Program-made: the position numbers and the translations under genes
Source: Cellulosimicrobium protaetiae
GTDB lineage: Bacteria; Actinomycetota; Actinomycetes; Actinomycetales; Cellulomonadaceae
NCBI RefSeq assembly: GCF_009708005.2
Contig: NZ_CP052757.1
Coordinates: 2,170,001 to 2,234,000 of the forward strand
DNA: 64,000 nucleotides
Direction of reading: 5' to 3'
Shown: positions 14,977 to 23,640 of the stretch, one piece after another
Layout: the number at the start of each line of letters is the position of its first letter
Numbering within the stretch: the stretch's first letter is position 1
Notes under the pieces: generated by a model
Told to the model about the DNA's origin: nothing
Databases searched by the model: none
Seen by the model: only the letters and a program-made list of their open reading frames with translations

Positions 14977-16278
14977 GTGATCACCCGCCCTCGCACGTTC
15001 CTCGAGGTGTGGAGCGGCCGCACGGCTCCGGAACGGTTCGACGCGTACACGCGCTGGTCGCTCTACCTGCTGTCGGGCTTCGCGCCTTTCCTCGCGCTCG
15101 CCGTCGTCGGCTCGGACCCCTCGTTCGTCCCGTCGCTCGTCCTGCCGTGGCTCGCGCTCGTCCTCGCGCAGACCGTGGTCTGCATCCTCACGCTGCGTGC
15201 CGGGATCGTGCACTTCCTCGGCGGGCCGAACGTCCGGGCCGTCCTGCTGGTCCCGCTCTGCGTGCTCTCCGTCGCCGTCGCGACCCTGGGCATGTGGACG
15301 TTCCCGGTGACGTCGGCCGACGGCATCCCGGACAGCTCGCGCTACTACGCGGTCCTGATGGGGCTCGGGTTCGGGACGCTCGCGGTCACCCCCCTGCTCA
15401 CCTTCCGTCGTCTGGTGCTCGTCGCCCTGCTCGTCGCCGCGGTCACGGGCTGCTCGGCCTGGGTCGGGACGGGGGTCACTTCGACGACCGTCGGCTTCGC
15501 GGTGGGGATGGGTGTCTCGGGCGCGGTGATGCTCGTCGCGGTCCTCGGTTCCTACCGCGCGTCGGTGTGGATGCTCGGGGTCGTGTGGGAGCAGGAACGC
15601 ACGCGCGTGCTCCACGCCCGCCTCGCCGTCGCGGAGGAGCGGCTGCGCTTCTCGCGCGACCTGCACGACGTCTTCGGGCGCACGCTGTCCGTCGTTGCCG
15701 TGAAGAGCGAGCTCGCTGCCGAGCTCGCGGCGCGCGGCCGTCCGGGCGCGGAGGAGCAGATGCTGGAGGTCCGGCGCATCGCCCAGGACGCGCTGCGCGA
15801 GGTACGCGCCGTCGTCGCCGGCTACCGTTCCGCCGACCTCGGAGCGGAGCTCGCGGGCGCCCGCTCCGTCCTGCGGTCGGCGGGGATCGAGACGACCGTC
15901 CACGGCGACGAGACACCGGTGGGCCAGGAGGCGCAGGAGGCGCTCGCGTGGGCGGTCCGCGAGGCCGTGACGAACGTGGTGCGGCACTCGACCGCGAGCA
16001 CCTGCACCATCACGGTCCACCGCGACGGCGCCACGAGCGTCGTCGAGGTCGTCAACGACGGCGTGCCGACGACACCGAGGTCGGGTGCGGGGTCCGGCCT
16101 CCTCGGGCTCGCCGAGCGCCTCGAGGGGGCAGGGGGGCGGCTCGAGACGTGGGCCGACGCCGGTCGCTTCGGACTGGTGGCGAGCGTGCCCGACGACGGC
16201 GCGGCACGTGGGGCGCCGGGACGAGCGCCCGCACGCGAGCTACCTGCCCCCACCACCGAGAGGACCACCCGCGCGTGA
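14977..16278 (+). CDS. Membrane sensor histidine kinase, HisKA_3/DesK type
   Basis: 433 aa. Five or six hydrophobic segments fill residues about 25-195 with little extracytoplasmic loop, so it probably senses something in or at the membrane. A coiled linker leads to the dimerisation and phosphoacceptor box RFSRDLHDVFGRTLS (H230), typical of the NarL/DesK class, then EAVTNVVRHS (N box, about 329) and SGLLGLAERLEGAGG (G box). GTG start, no good Shine-Dalgarno, palindrome overlapping the promoter region. Its last bases overlap the response regulator start by 4 bp (GTGA), so the pair is co-translated. Ligand unknown. Confidence 0.9.
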   Translation: MITRPRTFLEVWSGRTAPERFDAYTRWSLYLLSGFAPFLALAVVGSDPSFVPSLVLPWLALVLAQTVVCILTLRAGIVHFLGGPNVRAVLLVPLCVLSVAVATLGMWTFPVTSADGIPDSSRYYAVLMGLGFGTLAVTPLLTFRRLVLVALLVAAVTGCSAWVGTGVTSTTVGFAVGMGVSGAVMLVAVLGSYRASVWMLGVVWEQERTRVLHARLAVAEERLRFSRDLHDVFGRTLSVVAVKSELAAELAARGRPGAEEQMLEVRRIAQDALREVRAVVAGYRSADLGAELAGARSVLRSAGIETTVHGDETPVGQEAQEALAWAVREAVTNVVRHSTASTCTITVHRDGATSVVEVVNDGVPTTPRSGAGSGLLGLAERLEGAGGRLETWADAGRFGLVASVPDDGAARGAPGRAPARELPAPTTERTTRA

Positions 16279-16880
16279 TCCGCATCCTGCTCGCCGACGA
16301 CGAGAACCTCATCCGCGACGCGGTCGCGTCCCTCCTGGCCCTCGAGGACGACCTCGAGGTCGTCGCCCAGGCGGCGTCGGGCACGGAGGCCGTCGCGGCC
16401 GCGCTCAAGCTCGAGCCCGACGTCGCCGTGCTCGACCTCCAGATGCCCGGGCTCGACGGCGTCGAGGTGGCGCAACGCCTCGCGCACGACCTCCCGTCGT
16501 GCGGTGTGGTGATCGTCACGAGCCATGGTCGCCCCGGCTACCTGAAGCGGGCCCTCGAGGCGGGTGCCCGCGGGTTCCTGCCCAAGACCGTCTCGTCGCG
16601 GGTCCTCGCGGAGGTCGTGCGGCAGGTGCACGACGGCGGTCGGTACGTCGACCCGGAGCTCGCCGCCGAGGCGATCGCCGCGGGAGCGAGCCCGCTCACC
16701 CCGCGGGAGGCGGACGTGCTGGAGCTCGCGGCGGGCGGTGCCCCGGTCGAGGAGATCGCGACGCGCGCCCATCTCGCCCCGGGGACGGTCCGCAACTACC
16801 TGTCGTCGGCCGCGGCGAAGCTCGGGGCGGCGAACCGTCACGAGGCGGCGCACGCGGCGCGACGGCACGGCTGGATCTGA
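16275..16880 (+). CDS. Response regulator, NarL/LuxR type
   Basis: 201 aa transcription regulator, partner of the overlapping kinase. Receiver domain residues 1-120: acidic pair DDEN (8-11), phospho-acceptor D54 in VLDLQMPGLDG, conserved Thr/Ser in VTSHG and Lys in LPKT. C-terminal LuxR-type HTH (about 137-195): LTPREADVLELAAGGAPVEE with IATRAHLAPGTVRNYLSSA. Start GTG at 16275 inside the kinase stop. The pair is likely self-regulated through the palindrome at 14942. Confidence 0.93.
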   Translation: MIRILLADDENLIRDAVASLLALEDDLEVVAQAASGTEAVAAALKLEPDVAVLDLQMPGLDGVEVAQRLAHDLPSCGVVIVTSHGRPGYLKRALEAGARGFLPKTVSSRVLAEVVRQVHDGGRYVDPELAAEAIAAGASPLTPREADVLELAAGGAPVEEIATRAHLAPGTVRNYLSSAAAKLGAANRHEAAHAARRHGWI

Positions 16881-16898
16881 GCGGCGGATCGCGCCCGG

Positions 16899-16904
16899 TA
16901 GGCT
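16899..16904 (+). promoter_or_regulatory. -10 element TAGGCT before the acyltransferase gene
   Basis: TAGGCT ends 8 nt before the GTG at 16913 (another GTG stands at 16907). No Shine-Dalgarno sequence. Confidence 0.5.
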
Positions 16905-16912
16905 CGGTGACC

Positions 16913-17638
16913 GTGCCGAGCCTGCCCGAGACCCCGCGCGCGTACAAGAACCTCGCGTTCCTCCTGCGCCCGATCCTCTTCGCGATCACCCGCCGTGACT
17001 GGCGTGGCGCGGAGAACCTGCCCCCGACCGGCTTCATCGCCGCGGCGAACCACGTCACGGAGGTCGACCCCGTGACGCTCGCGCACTTCCTCTACGACCA
17101 GGGTCGCGCGCCGAAGATCACGGCCAAGGCGTCGTTGTTCACGGTGCCCGTCCTCGGGGGCATCCTGCGCCGCACGGGCATGATCCCCGTCCACCGGGGC
17201 ACCGCGGGCGCCGCGCAGTCGCTCGTCGATTCGACGGCACGCCTCGCCGAGGGCGAGTGCGTGGTGTTCTTCCCCGAGGGCACGCTGACTCGGGACCCGG
17301 ACGGGTGGCCGATGGTCGGCAAGACCGGCGTCGCGCGCCTCGCGCTGACGAGCCGCGCTCCCGTCGTGCCTATCGCGCAGTGGGGCGCCGAGCAGCTCCT
17401 CGCGCCGTACGGCAAGGTGTTCAAGCCGATCCCGCCCAAGCGGGTTGCCGTCCATGCCGGGCCGCCCGTCGACCTGTCCGACCTGTACGACCGCCCGCAG
17501 GACACCGCGACGCTGCGCGAGGCGACCGAGCGCATCATGGCGGCGATCACGAGCCAGCTCGAGGAGATCCGCGGTGCGAAGGCGCCCGTGGAGCGCTTCG
17601 ACATGCGCCACAACCCGGGCTCGGAGGGGCGCCGGTGA
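16913..17638 (+). CDS. 1-acyl-sn-glycerol-3-phosphate acyltransferase (PlsC-like)
   Basis: 241 aa membrane-associated acyltransferase that should acylate lysophosphatidate to phosphatidate. The catalytic HX4D motif is NHVTEVDP (H47, D52); the glycerol-phosphate-binding motifs are IPVHRG and FFPEGTLTRD (about 120). It overlaps gpsA by 4 bp (GTGA). gpsA makes glycerol-3-phosphate, so the pair links supply and acylation in phospholipid synthesis. Start at 16913 is the GTG best placed behind TAGGCT. Confidence 0.9.
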   Translation: MPSLPETPRAYKNLAFLLRPILFAITRRDWRGAENLPPTGFIAAANHVTEVDPVTLAHFLYDQGRAPKITAKASLFTVPVLGGILRRTGMIPVHRGTAGAAQSLVDSTARLAEGECVVFFPEGTLTRDPDGWPMVGKTGVARLALTSRAPVVPIAQWGAEQLLAPYGKVFKPIPPKRVAVHAGPPVDLSDLYDRPQDTATLREATERIMAAITSQLEEIRGAKAPVERFDMRHNPGSEGRR

Positions 17639-18717
17639 GCGGGGACCGCACCATGGAGATCAGCCCGGTGCCGGTCGGGACGGACGGGGCGCCCACCCCC
17701 GAGCGCGTCGTCGCTGCGGTCCTGGGCTCCGGGAGCTGGGGCACGACGTTCGCCGCCGTGCTCGCCGACGCGGGCTGCGAGGTCCGGTTGTGGGGGCGCG
17801 ACGCCGAGGTCGCCGCGCAGGTGAACGACGAGCGGCGCAACGAGAAGCGGCTGCCGGGCATCGAGCTGCCTCCCGGGATCCGCGCCACGACCGACGCGCG
17901 CGACGCGCTCGCCGGGGCGGGGCTGGTCGTCGTCGCGATCCCCTCGCAGGTCGCCCGCACGACGCTCGCCGAACTGCGCCCGTACCTGGAGCCCGACGCC
18001 GTCGCGGTCTCGCTCATGAAGGGCGTCGAGCTGAGCACAGACCGCCGCATGAGCGAGGTCGTCGCGGAGTCCCTCGGGCTGCCGCCCGAGCGCGTCGCCG
18101 TGGTCTCGGGCCCCAACCTGGCGCGGGAGATCGCGCACCGCCAGCCGACGGCGACGGTCGTGTCGTGCGTCGACGAGGACGTGGCGCGGTACGTGGCGCG
18201 CGCGTGCTCGTCGTCGTACTTCCGCCCTTACACGAACCGCGACGTCGTCGGGGTCGAGCTGTGCGGGGCGGTCAAGAACGTCATCGCCCTCGCCGTGGGC
18301 ATCGCACAGGGCCGCGGGTTCGGCTACAACACCACGGCGACCGTCATCACCCGGGGCCTCGTGGAGATCACCCGCCTCGGGCTCGCGCTCGGCGCCGACG
18401 CCGAGACGTTCCCCGGCCTCGCGGGCATGGGCGACCTCGTGGCGACGTGCTCGTCCCCGCTCTCGCGCAACCACACGCTCGGCAAGCACGTCGGGCAGGG
18501 CCTGAGCCTCGACGACGCGATCGCCGCGACCGGAGGCACGGCCGAGGGCGTCAAGTCGTGCCGCTCGGTGCTCGAGCTCGCGGAGAAGGTCGGTGTCGAG
18601 ATGCCGATCACGGCCGGCGTCGTCGCCGTCCTGCACGAGGGCATGCCCGTCGACGAGATGGCGCGTGGCCTGCTCGCCCGGCCGCAGAAGGCCGAGGGGA
18701 TCTCGGCGGAGCGCTGA
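17635..18717 (+). CDS. gpsA: Glycerol-3-phosphate dehydrogenase [NAD(P)+]
   Basis: 360 aa cytosolic enzyme reducing dihydroxyacetone phosphate to glycerol-3-phosphate for lipid synthesis. Nucleotide-binding motif VLGSGSWGTTFA (about 29-40), AVSLMKGVE, VVSGPNLAREI, and the catalytic Lys region LCGAVKNVIALAVGIAQG; GMGDLVATCSSPLSRNH in the C-terminal domain. Start GTG overlaps the acyltransferase stop; an in-frame ATG at 17653 is an alternative. Ends at a strong hairpin shared with the convergent lipoprotein gene. Confidence 0.95.
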   Translation: MSGDRTMEISPVPVGTDGAPTPERVVAAVLGSGSWGTTFAAVLADAGCEVRLWGRDAEVAAQVNDERRNEKRLPGIELPPGIRATTDARDALAGAGLVVVAIPSQVARTTLAELRPYLEPDAVAVSLMKGVELSTDRRMSEVVAESLGLPPERVAVVSGPNLAREIAHRQPTATVVSCVDEDVARYVARACSSSYFRPYTNRDVVGVELCGAVKNVIALAVGIAQGRGFGYNTTATVITRGLVEITRLGLALGADAETFPGLAGMGDLVATCSSPLSRNHTLGKHVGQGLSLDDAIAATGGTAEGVKSCRSVLELAEKVGVEMPITAGVVAVLHEGMPVDEMARGLLARPQKAEGISAER

Positions 18718-18719
18718 GA

Positions 18720-18748
18720 GAGCCCCGGCCGCCGTTGCGCCGGGGCTC
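18720..18748. terminator. Bidirectional hairpin between gpsA and the lipoprotein gene
   Basis: Perfect 10-bp stem GAGCCCCGGC/GCCGGGGCTC with a 9-nt loop, centred between two convergent stops. No T-tract on either side. Confidence 0.65.
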
Positions 18749-18753
18749 CGCCG

Positions 18754-19473
18754 TCAGTCGTCGTCGCGGACGTCGACGACGACGCGCGTCGGGTCCTCCA
18801 GCGAGAACACCCGGAACGGGCGCCGTACGTCGTCGACGCCCACGAACGCTTGCGTGTAGCCCTCGAAGACCCCGCGCAGCAGGACCTCCTCCACCTCGCC
18901 GTCGTCGCCCGCACGCAGCGGGTTGGGTTCGGTGTACTCGTCCACGCCGGTGTCCATGGGGTAGCCCGAGCCGGAGATCATGACCTGGAGGTAGGCGTCG
19001 CCGTCGACCGCGACGACGTCACCCTTGCCATCGTCGGTCGGCTGGTCGACGTACTCGACGCGCCATCCGGGCGTCCCGGTCCCGCCGAGCTCGAACACGA
19101 CCCGGTCGTACCCGTCGTGGTGACCCACCCGGATGTCCGTCACCGTGAGGGCCGCGTCCGCGGACGGGTCCTGGGTGTCGGCGTCCGTGTTCGCGGGGAA
19201 CGGGAGCGGCGCCTCGGCCCCGTCGTCGGCGGGCGTCGACCCGTCGTCCGTCGGGCTCTCGCTCGGCGCGTCGGTCGGTGGGTCCGTGGGGCTCGGCGAC
19301 GGGCTCGTCGTGGTGCCCGACGGCGCCGGGGAGTCGTCCGTGCCGCCCGGGGTGCACGCGGCGAGCGTCAGCACCAGCATGCCCGCGGCGGCAGCCGCTA
19401 CCCGTCGTGGTGCCGTCGCGCTCAGGAGTCGATCCCGTCCGTCACTGCCGCCCCGCGCTCGTCGTGTCGTCAT
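18754..19473 (-). CDS. AMIN-like domain lipoprotein
   Basis: 239 aa. Lipobox TLAAC with C40, then a Ser/Pro/Thr/Asp-rich linker (about 45-105), then one beta-rich domain (LTVTDIRVGHHDGYDRVVFE to PTRVVVDVRDD) matching the AMIN-like domain of actinobacterial envelope lipoproteins. Likely anchored to the outer face of the membrane; a peptidoglycan or glycan-binding role is inferred only. ATG at 19473 is supported by TACGAT exactly 6 nt upstream on the minus strand. Confidence 0.8.
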   Translation of the reverse strand: MTTRRARGGSDGRDRLLSATAPRRVAAAAAGMLVLTLAACTPGGTDDSPAPSGTTTSPSPSPTDPPTDAPSESPTDDGSTPADDGAEAPLPFPANTDADTQDPSADAALTVTDIRVGHHDGYDRVVFELGGTGTPGWRVEYVDQPTDDGKGDVVAVDGDAYLQVMISGSGYPMDTGVDEYTEPNPLRAGDDGEVEEVLLRGVFEGYTQAFVGVDDVRRPFRVFSLEDPTRVVVDVRDDD

Positions 19474-19648
19474 GCCCCGATCGTAGAAACCGCAGGTCAC
19501 GCTCGCGCGGCGGGCGGGCCACGGTCCGGTCCCGGTCCGGTCACCGTCGGGTCTCGGCGGCGTCGTGGATGGCCCGGGCGGCCCGGTCCGGACTCCCGGG
19601 AACCCACCTCGCCCGCGTCGTGACGAGCCGTCGGCGTACGCTCGGTCC

Positions 19649-19990
19649 ATGCTGCAGGGGATCGGCACGCAGGCGGGCGGGGTGCTCGTCGTGGTCGCGC
19701 TCACGGTGCTGCTCGTCGTCGGGATCACGCGGTTCACGTCCGGGGCCGAGGCTCGTGCGCGGCGAGACGCGGGTGCGGGGGAGAGCGCGTCGTCGGGCAT
19801 GTTCGGTGAGATCGTCGAGATCTTCCAGCCGAGCCGCACGCACGTGACCGAGGAGAAGGAGCGGCAGCGACTCGACATCGCGCAGCGGCCCGCCGAGGGC
19901 CGCCCGTTCGACGTCGACCTCGAGGAGGGCGTGCTCTACGTGCCGGGGGAGGCGGCGGTTCCCGAGCGCCGGGACGCGAGCGAGCGGTAG
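19649..19990 (+). CDS. Small DUF6191-like membrane protein
   Basis: 113 aa. One N-terminal membrane segment (residues 10-28, GGVLVVVALTVLLVVGIT), then a hydrophilic tail with FGEIVEIFQPSRTHVTEEKE and FDVDLEEGVLYVP. Resembles the conserved actinobacterial DUF6191 proteins of unknown function; that match is from memory and moderately sure. ATG at 19649 with TACGCT 6 nt upstream. Confidence 0.65.
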   Translation: MLQGIGTQAGGVLVVVALTVLLVVGITRFTSGAEARARRDAGAGESASSGMFGEIVEIFQPSRTHVTEEKERQRLDIAQRPAEGRPFDVDLEEGVLYVPGEAAVPERRDASER

Positions 19991-20009
19991 CCGTCCTGTC
20001 CGGGTGAGG

Positions 20010-21161
20010 TCAGCCCGCCGACGTCCGTAGTGCCCGGTCGAGGTCGCGCCAGAGGTCCTCGACGTCCTCGATGCCGACGGAGAGCCGCAGGAGGTCCTCG
20101 GGTACCGTGAGCGACTCGGTCGCGAAGCGGCGTCGCCGTTCGAGGCTCGACTCGACGCCGCCGAGGCTCGTCGCCGGGACCCAGAGGCGCACGGCACCGA
20201 CGACGGAGTCCGCGCCCGCGGCCCCGCCACGGGGCCGGACGCCGAGGATCGAGCCGTAGCCCGTCATGAGACGTGTCGCCCGCTCGTGCCCGGGGTCGGT
20301 CGGCAGGCTCGGGTGACGCACCTCGACGACGTCGGGGTGATCGGCGAGACGCCGGGCCAGCTCGGCGGCGTTCGCCTGGGCGCGCTCGACGCGCAGCGCG
20401 AGCGTGCGCAGACCGCGCAGCGCGAGCCACACCTCGAACGGGCCGGGGATCGAGCCGTGCAGCGTCCGGTAGGCGCGCAGGGCCGCGACGAGCTCGGGCG
20501 TCCGCGCGACGGCCGCGCCGAGGACGACGTCGGAGTGCCCGGCGAGGTACTTGGTCACCGAGTGCACGACGACGTCCGCGCCGTGGTCCAGCGGGCGTTG
20601 GCCCAGGGGGGTGGCGAACGTGTTGTCGACGGCGCTGAGGACACCGCGCTCGCGTGCGGCGGCGAGCAGCACGGGCAGGTCGGCGACCTCGAGCATGGGG
20701 TTCGTCGGGGACTCCACGAGCAGGAGCGAGGCGCCGTCGAGCGCGTCGAGCACCTGGTCCGTGTCCGCGACGTCTACCCGGACGACGTCGACCCCGGCGC
20801 GGGCGGCGAGGTCGTCCGCGAAGCCGAGGGTCACCTGGTAGGCGTGGCGCGGAAGCACGACCTTGCCACCGGCGGGGACGAAGGAGAAGACGGCCGCGAT
20901 CGCCGCCATGCCGGACCCGAACACCACTCCGGGCTCCGGGGCACCCTCGAGCGCCGCGAGCGCCTCCTCGAACGGGTGCCACGTCTCGGTGTCCATGCGC
21001 GTGTACAGGAGCTCGCCCGGCTGCTGTACACCCTCGGACACGTAGGTCGAGGACAGCACGATCGGCGGGTTCACGGGCGCACCCTGGGCGCGCTCGGGCC
21101 GTCCGGCGGAGACGGCGACCGTCGCAGGAGCCAGGGCATCGGGGGAGTGCGGATCACTCAT
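20010..21161 (-). CDS. metB: Trans-sulfuration enzyme, cystathionine gamma-synthase type
   Basis: 383 aa PLP enzyme of the Cys/Met metabolism family. YTRMDTETW (PLP phosphate contact from the partner subunit), VFGSGMAAIAA, VESPTNPMLEV, AVDNTFATPLGQ (Asp contacting the PLP ring nitrogen) and SVTKYLAGHSD with the Schiff-base K204. Sequence alone does not separate cystathionine gamma-synthase from gamma-lyase or homocysteine synthase, so metB is the best guess. ATG at 21161; TAACCT 6 nt upstream indicates a leaderless mRNA. Single gene, no S-box or B12 riboswitch seen. Confidence 0.85.
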   Translation of the reverse strand: MSDPHSPDALAPATVAVSAGRPERAQGAPVNPPIVLSSTYVSEGVQQPGELLYTRMDTETWHPFEEALAALEGAPEPGVVFGSGMAAIAAVFSFVPAGGKVVLPRHAYQVTLGFADDLAARAGVDVVRVDVADTDQVLDALDGASLLLVESPTNPMLEVADLPVLLAAARERGVLSAVDNTFATPLGQRPLDHGADVVVHSVTKYLAGHSDVVLGAAVARTPELVAALRAYRTLHGSIPGPFEVWLALRGLRTLALRVERAQANAAELARRLADHPDVVEVRHPSLPTDPGHERATRLMTGYGSILGVRPRGGAAGADSVVGAVRLWVPATSLGGVESSLERRRRFATESLTVPEDLLRLSVGIEDVEDLWRDLDRALRTSAG

Positions 21162-21237
21162 GGCGGCAGGTTACGCCGACGACACGACGGATGCCCCGGG
21201 CGACCGCCCACCGACCAGGCGATCCCGGCGGGTCGAG

Positions 21238-21285
21238 CAGGTGGTCCTGGTGCGTCCGGAGCCGGGGACGAGCCAGGACCACCTG
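21238..21285. terminator. 13-bp perfect inverted repeat with a 22-nt loop
   Basis: CAGGTGGTCCTGG (21238-21250) pairs perfectly with CCAGGACCACCTG (21273-21285). It lies 20 nt beyond the acyl-CoA dehydrogenase stop (minus strand) and upstream of metB. The long loop and absent T-tract leave open a regulatory role. Confidence 0.45.
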
Positions 21286-21305
21286 TTCGGCGCTGGGCGG
21301 GGGCG

Positions 21306-22511
21306 TCAGGTGAGCGGGCCTAGGAGGGATTGGGCGACCGTGGAGTGGGCCGACTCGTCGTCGGAGGGGTGGAAGATCCCGGCCAGCACGTCGCGGTACA
21401 GGCGGCCGAGCTCGTTGCCCGCGAAGTAGCTCGACCCGCCGGCGACGCGCACCATCTGGTCGACGACCGTCTTCGCCGTCTCGGTGGCGCGGACCTTGAG
21501 ACCTGCGGTCGCGCGGAACCACCCCGCCCCACGGTCCACGAGCGCGTCGAGCTCGCCCGCGACGGTGTCGATCTGCGGCCAGACCGCGTCGAGCGCGAGC
21601 GCGGCGTCGGCGAGGCGCCAGCGGATGTCGGGGTCCTGCGCGAGGGACGCGCCGTCGTTCTTCATCGACGTCCGACGGCGCGCCGCGGCGACGCCCAGCT
21701 CGAGCGCGCGCTCCGCGATCCCCGTGTAGACGGACGCGAGCAACGTCTCGAACGTCGTGAAGATCCCGACGACGAGCGGGTCGAGCGTCGGCCCGGGGGC
21801 GAGGCGTCGCACGACCCGGTCCACGGGCGCGTGCGCGCCGTCGAGCACGGTGGAACGGGACTGGGAAGCCCGCATGCCCATCGTGTCCCAGTCGTCGAGC
21901 ACCTCGACGCCCGCGTCCCGGGCGACGAACGCGTGCACGAGGCGCGGGGCGTCGTCGGACACCGTGTCGAGCCCGAGGACGCCGAGACGCGTCCACGCGG
22001 GCGAGTTGGACGTGAAGATCTTGCGGCCGTGGAACGTGTACCCGCCCGTGCCGTCCGGTCGCGCCTCGGTGCGCGACCCGAGCAGGACGAGGTCGTTGCC
22101 GCCCTCGGAGTACCCGAAGCCGAACACCCCGCCGCGACCGGCCTCCTCGAGCAGCCAGTCGAGCGAGGCGTCGCCGCGCTCGTGCAGGTAGCGCGCGACG
22201 CCGGTCCACACGTGGTGCATGTTCACCGCGAGGGCCGTCGCGGGCGCCGCGCCCGCGAGCCGCGCCTGCTCGTGCGCGACCTCGCGCAGGCCGAGGCCGA
22301 CGCCGCCGAACGACGCGGGGACGAGCGCGCGCAGGTACCCGGCCTCGGTCAGCGCCGCGAGGTCATCGTCGAAGAATGCGTTGTCGCGGTCGTAGCCCGC
22401 CGCGCGGCCGCGGACCGCCTCGAGCAGGTCGTCGGTGAGGAGGGTGCGGGGCTCGGGGAACGGGGGAGCGACGGAGGAGGGGGAGGACGACGGGGCGACG
22501 GGCGTGGGCAT
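21306..22511 (-). CDS. Acyl-CoA dehydrogenase family flavoprotein
   Basis: 401 aa. Follows the acyl-CoA dehydrogenase plan: helical N-terminal domain (LLEAVRGRAAGYDRDNAFF), middle beta domain with FGFGYSEGGND and YTFHGRKIFTSNSPA, helical C-terminal domain with VRVAGGSSYFAGNELGRLYRDV, the FAD-contact segment. Substrate is not evident; related proteins include desulfurisation (DszC-like) and hydroxylase-type members, so it need not act in beta-oxidation. ATG at 22511 with AAGGCAGG upstream. Monocistronic. Confidence 0.85.
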   Translation of the reverse strand: MPTPVAPSSSPSSVAPPFPEPRTLLTDDLLEAVRGRAAGYDRDNAFFDDDLAALTEAGYLRALVPASFGGVGLGLREVAHEQARLAGAAPATALAVNMHHVWTGVARYLHERGDASLDWLLEEAGRGGVFGFGYSEGGNDLVLLGSRTEARPDGTGGYTFHGRKIFTSNSPAWTRLGVLGLDTVSDDAPRLVHAFVARDAGVEVLDDWDTMGMRASQSRSTVLDGAHAPVDRVVRRLAPGPTLDPLVVGIFTTFETLLASVYTGIAERALELGVAAARRRTSMKNDGASLAQDPDIRWRLADAALALDAVWPQIDTVAGELDALVDRGAGWFRATAGLKVRATETAKTVVDQMVRVAGGSSYFAGNELGRLYRDVLAGIFHPSDDESAHSTVAQSLLGPLT

Positions 22512-22542
22512 GGCCTGCCTTCGGTCGGGGCGGACGGCGAGA

Positions 22543-22570
22543 GGCCCCGGCGACGTGCGTCGCCGAGGCC
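22543..22570 (-). terminator. Hairpin after the CNNM gene pair
   Basis: 13-bp stem with one mismatch and a 2-nt turn (22543-22555 with 22558-22570), between the CNNM stop and the acyl-CoA dehydrogenase start. No T-tract. Confidence 0.5.
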
Positions 22571-22608
22571 CCTCCACCGTACGCCGGGCCTGTCGGCCGG
22601 CGAGCCGG

Positions 22609-23640
22609 TCAGCCGACGAGCACCGGCGCCGGCTCGTCCGGGGACGGCAGGATGCGGCGCAGCACGTCGGCGAGCGTCACGACGCCGACGAACCGCTCGC
22701 CGTCCATGACGATCGCGAGCTGCTCGCTCGACTCGCGCATGCGCGCGAGCGCGGCGTGCACGGTCGTCCCCGACGCGAGCACGAACCCGGGGCGCGCGAG
22801 CTCCCCGGCGGGCCGGTCGTCGGGCTCCAGGAGCGTGTCGCGCACGTGCACGACCTTCGGGACGACGCTCCCGTTCTGGACGAGGATGCGCAGGTGCCCC
22901 GACCCGGCGGACGCGGCCCGCACGTCCGCGGCCGTGGCCGTCGCGGGGACCGACGTCGGCCGGCCCTCGGTCGGCACGAGCGCGTCGACCGTGAGGGTCT
23001 CGAGCTCGATGACGCCCGAGATCTGCACGCGGTACGACGCCTCGAGCGCGCCGACGTTCGCCGAGTGCTCGACGAGGTGCCGCAGGGTCGCGGGATCCTG
23101 GCCACCGCCCTCGACGTTCTCGACGGGCTCGACGCCCACGGCCCGCACGCAGCGGTTCGCGAGCGCGTTGAGCCAGCGCAGCAGCGGTCGGAACGCCCAC
23201 ATGAACCCGCGCATCGGCAGCGCGAGGAGCGTGGCCGAGCGCTCCGGGTGGGCGATGGCCCACGACTTCGGCGCCATCTCGCCGATGACGAGGTGGAGGA
23301 ACGTCACGATGATCAGCGCCAGCACGAAGCCCGCGACGTCGGCGGCCCACAGGGGCGCGCCCCAGGTCTCGAAGACCGGGGTGAGCCAGTGGTGCACGGC
23401 GGGCTTGGTGATGGCACCGAGCGCGAGCGTGCACGCCGTGATGCCGAGCTGTGCGCCCGCCATGAGGAGCGTGAGCTCGTTCGAGCTGCGCAGCGCGGCG
23501 CGTGCCGCGCGGCTCGTCGGTGCGGCGTCCTCGAGGCGGTGCCGCTTGGCGCCGAGGAGCGCGAACTCCACGGCGACGAAGAACGCGCTCAGCGCGATGA
23601 TCGCGACGGTCGCCGCGACGACGACCCAGGGGTTGCTCAT
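22609..23640 (-). CDS. CNNM/CBS-domain membrane protein (hemolysin-C family), second of pair
   Basis: 343 aa. N-terminal CNNM domain with several membrane helices (residues about 5-25, 60-80, 95-125) and the family motif VIGEMAPKSWAIAHPE, then two CBS motifs (about 205-340). It ends right after the second CBS and lacks the C-terminal CorC/HlyC domain that its neighbour carries. The family is implicated in Mg/Co transport or efflux. Start ATG overlaps the upstream partner stop (ATGA), so the two are translationally coupled. Confidence 0.9.
   Translation of the reverse strand: MSNPWVVVAATVAIIALSAFFVAVEFALLGAKRHRLEDAAPTSRAARAALRSSNELTLLMAGAQLGITACTLALGAITKPAVHHWLTPVFETWGAPLWAADVAGFVLALIIVTFLHLVIGEMAPKSWAIAHPERSATLLALPMRGFMWAFRPLLRWLNALANRCVRAVGVEPVENVEGGGQDPATLRHLVEHSANVGALEASYRVQISGVIELETLTVDALVPTEGRPTSVPATATAADVRAASAGSGHLRILVQNGSVVPKVVHVRDTLLEPDDRPAGELARPGFVLASGTTVHAALARMRESSEQLAIVMDGERFVGVVTLADVLRRILPSPDEPAPVLVG

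Noticed and set aside
10324-16020. 1898-codon open frame on the minus strand
   Set aside because: Only its last 355 codons (the propeller gene) look like protein. The rest runs antisense to rnhA, the deaminase gene, murA and the kinase, and is repetitive Arg/Asp/Val sequence typical of high-GC shadows.
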